From contig CM043959.1 of assembly GCA_014529385.2 (NCBI GenBank), positions 87,176,529-87,240,528 of the forward strand: a stretch of DNA of 64,000 bases. The letters are read 5' to 3'. The translations under genes and the position numbers were made by a program. This DNA comes from Adiantum capillus-veneris (Eukaryota; Streptophyta; Polypodiopsida; Polypodiales; Pteridaceae). Of this stretch, positions 1 to 10,337 are shown one piece after another; within the stretch, counting starts at the first letter, position 1, and each line of letters opens with the position of its first letter. Below the pieces are notes generated by a model, which was given only the letters and a program-made list of their open reading frames with translations, was not told where the DNA came from and made no database searches.

Positions 1-2
1 GC

Positions 3-1458
3 AGTAAAAGACCGCAAAAGTATACGACACCGCCCCATGCCATTGCAACTACCATCACATGGGCATTGAAGAGCGATATGCCAAAAGAGGTGAACTACGC
101 TCAACACATCCACAAGCAAGTAATTGCCATGCACAACGAGAAGCCAAAGTATATAGGAGGAGCTGAAGTTCTGACAAGAATAGCTTATGAAGCTATTGGA
201 GCCAGAGATTAATGGCCAAAGGTTCCCTCCCAGAATGAGTGGCTTAGAGAAGCCGATGAGGAGGAAGAACAGCCTGAAGTATCCAAGAGGGCATCCACAA
301 GAGCACGCAAGAAACTAGAAATAGTTTCAGAACCTGAAGAGAATGTGGATGAGCTGCTTATGAAGAAAGCAAAGAAGAAGGTTGCTCCCAAGCAGACCAA
401 AAGTCAAAAAGCGGCAAGAATGGAAAGACTGGTGGAGCAGTTTAGAGCGGAAAGAGCTCTAAAGGGGGACTTTGAAGAAAAGTGGGTGCCAGACCCCACT
501 AAAGTCGGAACTAGCTCAGCCAGGCCACATGTTGATCAATATGATCAATATATTAGAGCTTATGAGGAGTCAGAGGCTATACTGGAGCAGCAACCTGTCA
601 AGCCATACACTGAAGAGGAAGTACAACTTTTAAAAGCTGAGCTGAAAAAGGACGACAAGGGGAAGAAGAAAGTAGATGAGTCTACTGAACCTCAAGAGAA
701 AGACGGGCAAGCAAACAAAGGGAAAGCCAAGATGGCTGAGGACAATCAGCCCTCCTTTACTGATGTACCCAGCCAGAAGAAGACGGAAATCATTATGGAA
801 GAGACCACAGTAGAGATGGACACGACTGGTATGGAAAAGCCGGAGGCCGGGACCAAGGAAGAGGAGATAGATCCAATTCAGCAAAAGAAAAACGATTATG
901 AGGATCTGGTAGCGATAGGGTACACTGAAGAAGAGGCCCTTGAGGCGGTTTATGGGATCACCCTACAAAAACGAGATGATCGGAGAGGGACAGAGGAAAA
1001 TACAAAGAGTACAAAAGAAAGTGATGAAAAACTGGATGAGCAGAACATACTAGAAGAGCCGAAGCCAGTGGAGGTGGTGGCCAAAAAAGCTTTAGAGTTG
1101 ACAGATGAAGATGAAAAAGACATGCACATGGTGCATGAACTGCTCAACAAGATCAAAGAAAGATCCAAGGCAAAGGAAGTGGAGATTGAGACAGCCAAAC
1201 AAAGGGAAGCCGAGTTGTAGAGGAAATTAGAGGATGTTATGACTGAATCTGAAAGTCATAAAGCATCACTCTACGATGCGGAAAACGAGAGAGATGGCTT
1301 GATACTCCAGCTAGCCGAGGCTTCAAGAGAAGTAACAAGTGCACAGGAAGCAAGGGAGCAGATGGAAGACGACTTGGAGGCGGCTAAAGATGAGCTCATT
1401 GAGCTAAGGGAAAGAGTCGAGCTCCAAGAAAGAACAATCACTAGACTCAGGACTACCC
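3..1458 (+). pseudogene. R element coding region, left part (Lys/Glu-rich, coiled coil), interrupted
   Basis: One reading frame runs from base 3 to the left inverted repeat of T, broken by only two in-frame stops: TAA at 210-212 and TAG at 1218-1220, the latter probably a former CAG. The start lies left of the window. The product is very rich in Lys and Glu. It has a short structured N-terminal stretch (bases 3-212), a long charged middle and a heptad-like C-terminus (about 1240-1450), predicted coiled coil. I recognise no domain. Its C-terminal codons run into the T inverted repeat, which supplies the stop at 1464. The coiled-coil ORF on the other side of T (13389-14622) is next to a polypurine tract and LTR, so I infer both are parts of one LTR element (R). 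Whether the two halves were one protein is not proven. Confidence 0.5.
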
Positions 1459-1493
1459 CTCATTAGGAAATTTTGGAGGTCATTTGGAGGGCC
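1459..1493 (+). repeat. Left terminal inverted repeat of T
   Basis: This 35-bp sequence starts CTCATTAGGAAATTT and ends CATTTGGAGGGCC. It matches the reverse complement of 13354-13388 at 34 of 35 positions; the only difference is T/C at base 16. Similarity stops abruptly on the inner side at both ends, as expected for a transposon terminus. Confidence 0.75.
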
Positions 1494-1814
1494 ATATGAA
1501 GAGAGAGAAAAATAGAGCGCGTCCAATGAGCATGAAGGCTATGTTACGTAGGAAAGTACCTGGAAAGACTCAAAAAATAGGAAAATAGCATAAAACTTTC
1601 ACGAAACTAGGATTGTAGCATAGTAATTTCCTTCCTTTTACCGAGCTTTTAGGTGCTTGCGTGTGGTCCCACTTCTGATATTCTCTCATGGTCATTAACG
1701 TACTGGAGGGTGACCATTAAGCCCGCACAAGATATTGGAATTTTAAAACACTTTCCCTCCATTAGAATGCTTTCAAAGTGAATCTCCCTCCACTAAAGCT
1801 TTTCTCTGAGAGTT
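1494..1814. other. Left subterminal region / 5' leader of gene A
   Basis: No ORF of note. It is AT-rich near 1560-1640 and is presumed to hold the promoter and 5' UTR of gene A, whose ATG is at 1815. No clear TATA box can be assigned. Confidence 0.35.
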
Positions 1815-3235
1815 ATGGCATCCACGTCTTCTCGCCCAAGAGCCTCAAGGTGTTTACTGTCTCTCACACCAACAAACAACAACGGCACTTTGCCTAGAAG
1901 GCCAAGTAGTAGCATATCCTCAATTACAATACCAGCTTCAATAAGTGCAGACAACCAATGGGTTGGACAAAGGATAAACAAAGGTTCATGGGTCCTCATG
2001 CAACCAAGAAGACCCAAGAGGTCTAGTGGTATCAACGTTTACCGCTCAGCATGGAAGGCCAGGGTGTTGGATTTCAAAGTTGAGATCGGCAAAAGATCTG
2101 TAAAGGAAGTTCTTGTTCAGCATGTGTTTACCCATCCAGAGGTGATAGCAAACGGTGGAAATGTATCAAATATACATCAACCACGTTGCAATTGTAAGTA
2201 CTCTTGACATGTGAACTTACTGATACTCTCATTATAACTTTTCTTATATATTTTGCAATGTTTCTCCCGCTTGTTATGAGTAATGTCTCTACTCTTCACA
2301 ACTCAATTACATTAGATTTGTCATTTGTACTTATTGATACTCTTAGTTTAACTCTTCTTATATATATTGCAGATGTTTATCCCTCTTCTTATGAGCAATG
2401 GGAGCCTGTGGAGTGCATAATAGGCCTCTTCCATGTTGTACATACCCATATTGGTTCTCTACAGTACTCAGAGAGGAGCAACAAAAGATTGGCTGATGAG
2501 GGAATCTTTTTTTATGACCACTTTTACCAACTCAGCTCAGGGAATAAGAATGGCATGTTGGTGAAACTGCCTCTACCGACCGATTGGAACACTGTGGACT
2601 GGCCAGTTCCCGAGGAAACAATGGTGGAGGCAATGCGAAGTAAGCTCTACAAGGATATACAAAGGTCTCTACGTAGCTCTATTCCTACCAAACTGGTTAG
2701 AATTGCAAACTTTTGTCCTGTTGCACTCTTCATAGAGCTATTTCATAGCTACAACATCAGAGTTACAAAAACTATGTTCATGTGCAAGTCATTTCAGCAG
2801 TCATCCTGTGACAAACTTCTTGACAAAGGATGGTATGCAAAGGAAGAGATTGGTTTACGGTGCGAGGTCGCGCTTAATACTCTAGTTGTCAAGTACATGA
2901 TTGCAAGCCAATCACTATTACTCTCATTTTGGTATATGCGATCACAAATGCTAAACGGTAAGTACATTCCTATGGACCAAGTTTCTGCAGGTTTGGAAGA
3001 TAATCCTACTGTGGATGTGGAAGTGATTGATAAAGAGAATGGCCTACTATTGGTGGTTACAATAAGGGAGCTATGCAGTCTTCAGCATTTGCGAAATGAC
3101 ATCATTGAAGAGTCAATGGACAAGGAACTATCATATTTTTCCTTTTTCTTAGCTGGCCGTAAGGTGATGCGGCGAAGAGAAAAAGATATTTTGTGCAAAG
3201 AGTTGGATGGTCGGGTTGAAGTAGTGTCAATGTAA
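1815..3235 (+). CDS. T gene A: unknown 413-aa protein, two exons
   Basis: Proposed exons are 1815-2193 and 2373-3235. The intron has a strong donor (GTAAGT) and acceptor (ATTGCAG), and the phase-1 join gives an uninterrupted 413-aa protein. The first ~60 residues are Ser/Thr/Arg-rich and probably disordered. The rest looks globular, with several Trp/Tyr/Phe-rich stretches (around 2395-2470 and 2560-2620) and a mixed helical C-terminal half. There is no signal peptide or membrane segment in the spliced product; the hydrophobic stretch that appears when 2204-2372 is translated is intron. I recognise no domain or catalytic motif. As the left-most gene of T it may be an accessory protein, for example DNA-binding, but that is only inference. 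A GTAAGT...CAG pair at 2958-2990 is too short (33 bp) to be a plant intron and keeps frame. Confidence 0.6.
2217..2400 (+). repeat. Tandem duplication of an intron-exon junction in gene A
   Basis: Two ~70-bp copies (about 2217-2285 and 2331-2400) each contain TGATACTCT, a pyrimidine/TA-rich tract, a TTGCA acceptor area and the first bases of exon 2. The second copy holds the working acceptor TTGCAG. In the first the G after CA is missing, so the site is dead and the copy has become intron. This is a small local duplication with loss of one acceptor. Confidence 0.6.
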
Positions 3236-3368
3236 CAGATATTCTTGTAAACCCAAGTGTATACAAATGACTTTCAAGACATGAAGTTTATTGATCTCAT
3301 TTTTCAATTGTGCCCTGTGAAAAAGTGTGCTTGAAATACATTTCTTTACCACGTCAAATCTCTCTCTA

Positions 3369-3428
<60 letters not shown>

Positions 3429-3454
3429 AGACAAGACAAAGACAGATAGAAGAA
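3236..3454. repeat. Convergent 3' ends of genes A and B with (CT)n(TA)n microsatellite
   Basis: About 220 bp separates the stop of gene A (3235) from the stop of gene B (3455, opposite strand). It contains a compound microsatellite, CT repeats at about 3359-3389 followed by TA repeats to 3425. No ORF; presumably both 3' UTRs. Confidence 0.7.
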
Positions 3455-6219
3455 TCATCTTAATTCATTAGAAAGTACAAACTCGTCCGCGAACAATGGA
3501 CTGAGATACAATTTCTGTAAGTATGGAATCAGAATGTCTTCAAGGTAAAAATCGAAGGAATGCCCCTCGAAAGAAGGTGGTGAGATAGTTGTTCCCGGCG
3601 GATTTAGTTCTCCCTTTTTGGGAGTATCATCAATTAGTAGTGTATTAGTTGCATCAAAGGGTACACCGATTTGGCTAAACGGTTTGTACAAAAGAGGTAA
3701 TCCTGGTTTTTTAGGGTGGTAGTGGCCCTCAACGGTAACGCATTTTCTTTGATCATACAAAAAGGCAAAATCTGACGTGTGAGCTTGGCATACACTGCAA
3801 ACTATTGCAACTAGTGGCGATAAGTTTTGCCTTTGCATTGAAGACCATATGCCAACTCTGAAGCGGGGAAGAAGAAACTCAATAAATTCCTTGGTTCCTG
3901 GACGAACCACGACTCGACAAGTTCCCATCCGAAACGTTTGCAAATCCTCAAAGGGTCCTCTGTCACCGAGAGGCACCCGCATCAGCAGCAATCCATTGAC
4001 GTCCAAGATAATCAACCTCTGTAAAAGTTGACAAGTACATATAAGTAGTTAGAAGCTGAACATATTTTGCCATACTTGAATAGACATTACCGGAACAATC
4101 GTATCTACAGGTAGCAAGGGTCCATACTGGGTCTCTGTAGTGTTCATGTTGTTGTTGCTCTCCTCCGCTTTATCTTCATAGTCATCATTCAAATCTTCAT
4201 CAGGGGTCTCCCCCATGGCCCTTTCTGCCTGATTCAAGGTTGATCGGCTTGCCTCATACATCCTTCCCTGATCCATATCATTTTGCTCATCCCTAGGCCT
4301 GCTTTCCTCATCCATATCCTTTTGCTCATCTATAGGCCTCATCTATAGGCCTGCTTTCCTCATCTTGGGTTTCAGCCATAGGCTCTTTTGGCTGTTCCAC
4401 TGGCTGACTTGGCTCTTTCATTGTCTCCTCCGGTTGAACCTTAGCAGCTTCCATATGCTCATTTGTCCTTTCCTCATCCTCGACTCTTTGATCTTCTGCT
4501 GATATGACACCCTCGGCCCGATGCGATTCCACTGTATCGGATGTAGGGGTTTGTCGTGGTGGCACGTCATGTTTTGTAAGATCAATAGTGCGCTCATCCA
4601 AGCCGCTATCTTCAAGCTCTCTAGGGCTAGACATAGTAAGCAGGTGTTGTATTAAACTTACCCGGTATCTTTGCAAATAATCATATGTGTAGTTTTTTAA
4701 AGCACTCTGCAAAATTGAAAGACCACATGATGAGAACTCTTTTATAGACTAAACCAAAACTAACTGAATGCATTGCCAAATGGGTACCTTAGTCATGAAA
4801 GGTTTTAATGCAAAGTAGCTTTGCAGGACATATTCTGCATGGAGAAGACATCTCCAGCCGCAAGAATTCCCATCGGTTTGATTTGGGACAGGTACTTCTT
4901 TGATTGGGGCCTTGTATAGTTCATACCTTCCACATAGCTTGCCATAGGCAAGCAACAACCTCTTTATACAACTGCACAAAGCAATGTCAAGATGTTAGCA
5001 TGAGGCTTCAAATTTACATGGATATCTATAATAAACACTTTTTGACACAAAACACTTACAGCCTAATTTCAGGGTGGGTTCCTTTTATTGAATTGAACAC
5101 CCACACTGCTGGTTGGTCAACATCAAGGCATATGAGACTCCAGTGATGGTTGTTCTCATATGGGAAGATGATCACAATAACTTCCAGCATAGCACAGTGG
5201 AGAAACCAGCTCTCAAAGGTCCCAGATGGACTATTCTTTTGTCTAATAATTACAGACATTTGTGGATCAAGGAGAAACACCTCTGTGTGAGTGTGCAATG
5301 GGAGTTGACTTTTGATCAGGCTGCAGAGACTCTACCTGAGTTAGCAAACCTATTATCTGAGTTTTCAAAGCTAGCAAGATAGTAACACTTACTTAAGACA
5401 AGCATAGATAATTGTGTCTGAAATCTCAGCATCTGGATTCTGCAATAAATCAATGTCCACCTTTTCCAGAGCTAGCTTTCTGGTTCCATCTACAAATGGT
5501 ATCTCTGCAAGCAAACCATTCTTCATTGAAAGTAGAGTTTCTTGATTCATTGCCTCTATAGACAGGGTCACATTGCACTCTGTTTGTTTCTGGGACTCCA
5601 CTACTACTTTTGCTTTCTCCTGAAGCTCTGCTTCCCTCATTTCCTCTGTTTGGCGAGCAATAGTCTCTGCCCTTGCCCTTGTATTCACATCATGTGTGAC
5701 ATCTACAACTGTGAGCTGTGGCACTAGCTCCGGGGGGTATAACAAAATTTCCCTCATTTTCTTATCCTTGCAGACATTGGGGACCAGTAGTTTGTCATAC
5801 CTCCACCTTATTCTTTTCAATGTCTCACGATCTTTGTCCATTATAGTAACCCTGTGGGCATGGGCTGCAACAATGGTCATGTCACTGAAGTACTCCAGTA
5901 GGAAGTCCTCAGCTGCTTCCTGTAGAGCCATTAATGCCACCACCTTCCACCTTTTGGTGCCCCAGGTAGCTTCATCACATATGGCCCTCACCATCCTCTG
6001 GAAGGGCAGCTTTGGTATGCATAAATCTACACATTTCTGTGCCTTTCTGATTTCTCTGAAAAGTCCCATGCAGGTTTGGAGCTTCTTCATCCTTGGCCCT
6101 TTCAGAATTTTATTTGGTTTTCCAAGTCTTTTCTTTGGGGTTGCAGATCTACCACTTGCTTTCGATGCTAATCCTGGACCCTTGCCTGCCTTCCTTGCAG
6201 TGGCTTTTGTTCTAGCCAT
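3455..6219 (-). CDS. T gene B: histone H3-Ulp1 protease-HAD (FCP1/NIF-like) phosphatase fusion, frame-broken in this copy
   Basis: Proposed exons (minus): 6219-5393, 5320-5060, 4971-4788, 4706-4091, 4018-3455. All have GT-AG introns and matching phases. The start is the ATG of MARTKATARK; an in-frame ATG five codons upstream (6234) is less likely. Residues 1-~140 are a histone H3: tail with K4/K9-equivalent Lys, then REIRK, KLPFQRMVR, MALQEAAEDFL and HAHRVTIMDKD. Residues ~150-235 are helical/charged. Residues ~255-440 are a Ulp1/C48 domain: H335-W336, N352 at the usual Asp position, Q394, C400 in DGNSCGW. An acidic linker follows (~440-620). Residues ~626-812 are an FCP1/NIF-type HAD domain: LDVNGLL, GIWSS, LLIDD. 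A 13-bp tandem duplication at 4327-4352 shifts the frame in exon 4, so this copy would stop at 4326 (~550 aa, H3 plus protease). Without it exon 4 is 603 bp and the whole frame is open (~812 aa). Likely nuclear. Role in transposition or chromatin targeting is inference. Confidence 0.75.
4327..4352 (-). repeat. 13-bp tandem duplication causing a frameshift in gene B
   Basis: The plus-strand unit CATCTATAGGCCT occurs twice in a row (4327-4339, 4340-4352). Upstream the linker reads ...EESRPIDE and then stops. Downstream the correct frame resumes with RPIDEQKDMDEES. Removing one unit gives an exon of 603 bp (divisible by three) with both splice phases correct. Confidence 0.8.
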
Positions 6220-6291
6220 CTTACTGTACACCAAAAGAAGAGTCTCAATCCCCTTCTCTCTTTCTATGAATCTCTCTCTCTCTCTCTCTCT

Positions 6292-6336
<45 letters not shown>

Positions 6337-6350
6337 TTAGCATATATAAC

Positions 6351-6388
<38 letters not shown>

Positions 6389-6395
6389 GAATCCA

Positions 6396-6468
6396 CATTA
6401 CTAAAGGCGCGCACGGACCCCTTTTTAACCTCAACAAGCACGTCCGCGCACCGTTAGTATAGGGTAAA
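6396..6468. repeat. Imperfect GC-rich hairpin 1
   Basis: The left arm ACTAAAGGCGCGCACGGACC and the reverse complement of GTCCGCGCACCGTTAGTA are closely related, making an imperfect inverted repeat of ~20-bp arms. It is flanked by GA repeats on the left and CT repeats on the right. Confidence 0.5.
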
Positions 6469-6479
6469 ATAACACACCC

Positions 6480-6513
<34 letters not shown>

Positions 6514-6530
6514 CAATGGACAGTACTAAC

Positions 6531-6688
<158 letters not shown>

Positions 6689-7237
6689 TGTGTGTGTATT
6701 TTTGAGATGTGTGTCTGTGTGTAAGTGTGTGTGTTTGTCAGTGTGTGTGTGTGTGTGTGTTTGTGGGTGTGTGTGTGTGTGTGGGTGTGTGTGTGTGTGT
6801 GTGTCTGTGTTTGTGAGTGTGTGGGTGTGTATGTGTGTGTCTGTGTGTGTGTGTCTGTGTGTGTGTGTGTTTGTATTTTAAAGATGTAAGTCTGTGTGTT
6901 TGTGTGTGGGTGACAGAAACAGAGATAGAGAGATTTAGGCAAAGGCAGAGGGAGAAGCAGACCTTCTTGTTATGTCGCTGCGTGGCCTTGCTGTCGGAGA
7001 CGCAGGCGATGCTCTTGCACACTCTCTCTCTCACTCTCTCACTCACTCACTCTCTTTCACGAGGTGTGTTTTTTCTCTCTCTTGACCGCTTTATATGGCG
7101 TACAAAAAGTATACGGTCTCAATAATGACTACATGTGCGACAACATGCAAATATATTTTAATTTATAGTGACACGTGGGGCGCCGCCGTGTGTATCCGTT
7201 ATAAGTGTGATTTTGAGAGAGAGAAAGAGAGAGAACA

Positions 7238-7343
<106 letters not shown>

Positions 7344-7381
7344 TTAGAGAGACAGAGAGAGAGAGAGAGTGATCAGATTGT

Positions 7382-7452
<71 letters not shown>

Positions 7453-7553
7453 TCAGAGAGACAGAGAGAGAGAAAGCGTGATCAGATTGTCACAGAGATA
7501 GGGAGAGGGAGAGACACAGATTGAGAGAGAGATAGAAAGAGGGAGTCCTTACT

Positions 7554-7653
<100 letters not shown>

Positions 7654-7688
7654 AGAAAGACCGAGTCCGCTTGACACAGAGAAAAGCA

Positions 7689-7782
7689 ATGGAGGAGACA
7701 CCTCTCTTTGAGTTCCTGCACACCCCACCAAAAAAAGGTGATCTCTCACTCTTTCTCTCTGTATTTCCAGCAGTTGGTACAA

Positions 7783-7814
<32 letters not shown>

Positions 7815-7871
7815 GAACAACACACACACACCTCAATACCCATAGTTCCATAGACAGAGACACAGACACAG

Positions 7872-7936
<65 letters not shown>

Positions 7937-8103
7937 ATTTGTCTATTGGACTAAAGGCGCGCGAGGAAGGGAAAGTGCCTTTTGCAACTCTCTCCGCGCG
8001 CCGTTAGTATTGTTATTGCTCTCTCAGTTGTACTTAAGGCGCGCGGAGAGGTTTGCAAAAGGCACTTTTCCTTCCTCGCGCGCCTTTAGTCCAATAGACA
8101 AAT

Positions 8104-8182
<79 letters not shown>

Positions 8183-8251
8183 GAGAGAGACTAGGTGTGT
8201 TTCTGTTTGTGCTTTGGTGAGAGACAGTATATATATATATGAATATATATA

Positions 8252-8286
<35 letters not shown>

Positions 8287-9734
8287 TTATTTATTTATTT
8301 ATATTTATAGATATATTTATATCTATCAGGAGAGAGAGAGAGAGATCATGATGGATTGGTTTTGGCAGAATTATCATGTTTCCTCATGGTTTTGACTTGT
8401 TATGTTTCTTGATGAATAGGATTAAGGTCCAGTAGGCAGAAGAGGCTGAAACCAGATCCAGAGCTTGTGCCAGGATTTCAAACCTTGCAGGCTCAGTTGC
8501 TTAATGTATCTGCCAAAAGAACTGTTGACTTTTGTCAGAACATATCTGAGGAAAAGTCGCTTGGTGAAGATCAATCAGAGAGGTCACCAGGGCAAGAAGA
8601 TCCCTCACCCTACAAGGGTGTGGTGCCCTGTAAAGTACTTCTCAAGAAAAATACAAGAAAGAGAAATATAGACTTCTCAGATGATGCAGATGTGCTAGAA
8701 AGTACAAAATGTAAAGAAAAGGAGGATGTGTCTTCTCTGGAAGACCCAGCTGCAACTGATGAGAGGCTGTTTGATTTTGCAGCATCTTGTGGTGCTGGGG
8801 ACAAGTATGATCTACTTCATTCTATGTTTAATCCAAAGTTTGACATTGAAGACCTGTTAGCTCAGCACAGTAATTTCTTGCAGTCCTACAGAGATAAGTT
8901 TGAAGTGATGGTGCAGGTAGGAAGGGTTGTTCTGCCTACTATGACTCTTGTGCATTTAAATGACTGTGGTGGAAAGGGACAGGGAGTGAAGAAGTATAGG
9001 GAATTACCACCCTCTTGCCGACATTCAGTCTGCCCTTTGCACCAAAAAGAATGCAAACTCATTCAGGAAGCCTTTGGCTTTATGATTTACCTCAACAGCC
9101 TGTTTGGATTCCTCATGCAGAATCCTGATGAGGTGTTAGAGGAGCAGGATGCAGCACCAGATGAGGAATGCGAGGAGACAACTCATATGCAAGAAGTCGA
9201 GGAGGTTGAAGACACAGTCGACCTTGAGGTTGAGGCAATTGAAGTACAAAGAAGTAAGATGCTCTCTGTGAAAACCACAGAAATCAAACTTCCATTGGAT
9301 GTCAGTAACTTCACTGAGAAGCATGCTCAGATGATGTTGCCAGCTGTGCCTGACTTCAGGATTGGAGACAGGACCTATATCTTCTTACATGATGTGCAAA
9401 GTGTGTTTTATTTAAGGGAGGATTTCTCCCTAGCTATTATTTCCAGAGTCCAAGAGGAGAGGAGTGGATTTGTTTCAGAGGATAGTAGTGATGATGAGGC
9501 AATGGAAACATCCAGCAATCCAATGGAATGCCTTCGAAGATGCTTTGAGAAAGCTGAAAAATACAAGGAGACACTACCTGATGAAGCCACCTTCCAAGCA
9601 ATAAGACAAAGCCTAAGACCATCGAAAAGTAACAAAGAAGTGGAGGATTGGTTTAACCATTCAGGTCAGGGGTCAACTACATCTGTAGACCTGTGGCAAG
9701 AAAACCTCTTTCTGCAGGATGAGAGCTTCATGGT

Positions 9735-9818
<84 letters not shown>

Positions 9819-10274
9819 GTGTCATTTCTGACATTGTATGTGCAGTCTTGGATTGCTGACAAGGATGACTTCCTTCGGCGCCGGACAAGAGAGTATCGAG
9901 GAAGGGATGCGGCCCTAGCACAGTACCTTTCAAAGCTCTGCGAGTCGCCGATAGTAGTTTTTCACAATTCCATGTCACAAGAGGGTTCAATAGCAACTTA
10001 CACATTCAAGACACTATCACGCTTCTTGGGTGGACCGGTGCTGCCCAAAAGTGCAGATAAAGTCATTCTTGTGGACAAAGTGTTTGCTAGAGATTGTTTT
10101 GGTTACTGCCCAGGCTATACAGGTGGTCGGGCAGCGTATTACTACACCTACACAGCAATGGCACTAGCTCTTGGTAGACAAAACCCAGATGAACTTTTAG
10201 AGTATGGCAAACATCTCATGATTCGTTACAAGGGTGACGTGCCAAAAAACAAAATTGAACCTGCAAAATCTTGA
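7689..10274 (+). CDS. T gene C: unknown 596-aa protein with a Cys/His cluster, three exons
   Basis: Proposed exons are 7689-7737, 8420-9732 and 9846-10274. The first intron (phase 1) runs from AAAAAAG|GTGATC to GAATAG|GATTAAGG. The second (phase 0) runs from TTCATG|GTAACT to TGTGCAG|TCTTGG. Joined they give 597 codons with no stop. Exon 1 encodes MEETPLFEFLHTPPKK. A basic patch (RQKRLKP, ~22-28) could be a nuclear signal. A Cys/His cluster lies at ~216-228 (CRHSVCPLHQKEC) and may bind zinc. An acidic segment follows (~250-300), then a second folded part ending at residue 596 with many aromatic residues in the last ~100. I do not recognise the family. It is divergent from gene B, converges on gene D and is probably a component of the element. 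Intron 2 is almost entirely a CT microsatellite. Confidence 0.65.
7872..8190. repeat. Long palindrome with microsatellite arms in intron 1 of gene C
   Basis: A (CT)n tract (to 7930) and the following ~80 bp (TTTGCATTTGTCTATTGG, then ACTAAAGGCGCGCGAGGAAG and onward) are repeated in inverted orientation up to a (GA)n tract ending near 8176. The arms differ at only a few positions. The centre (about 8012-8030) is short. The sequence could fold into a hairpin of well over 100 bp. Its arms carry the same GGCGCGC motif as the two hairpins upstream. It could be a nested MITE or a source of small RNAs. Confidence 0.7.
8220..8345. repeat. TA/TTTA-rich microsatellite in intron 1 of gene C
   Basis: TA repeats (8228-8281) run into TTTA repeats and a short GA tract (8331-8345) within the intron. 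No coding potential. Confidence 0.7.
9733..9845 (+). other. Intron 2 of gene C, largely a CT microsatellite
   Basis: The 113-bp intron starts GTAACT and ends TGTGCAG. About 78 bp of it is pure CT repeat (9736-9814), which serves as a very long polypyrimidine tract. Removing it joins the two ORFs in phase 0. Confidence 0.75.
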
Positions 10275-10337
10275 TACACTTCAAGTACCAATTGTATAAG
10301 ATCATGTATTACATAAATTTTGTACAATGTCATCCAC

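Noticed and set aside
2958-2990. A second intron in gene A (GTAAGT to TGCAG)
   Set aside because: 33 bp is below the workable size of plant introns and the segment keeps the frame open.
3455-4015. NIF-type phosphatase as an independent gene
   Set aside because: The open frame has no Met before the catalytic motif in a sensible context, while a phase-0 GT-AG intron links it to the upstream linker exon.
5060-5393. Acceptor directly before AGGTGTTTCTCC for exon 2 of gene B
   Set aside because: It would give a stop with the strong GTAAGT donor; the upstream acceptor TCTCTGCAG at 5321 keeps the frame and supplies conserved Ulp1 residues.
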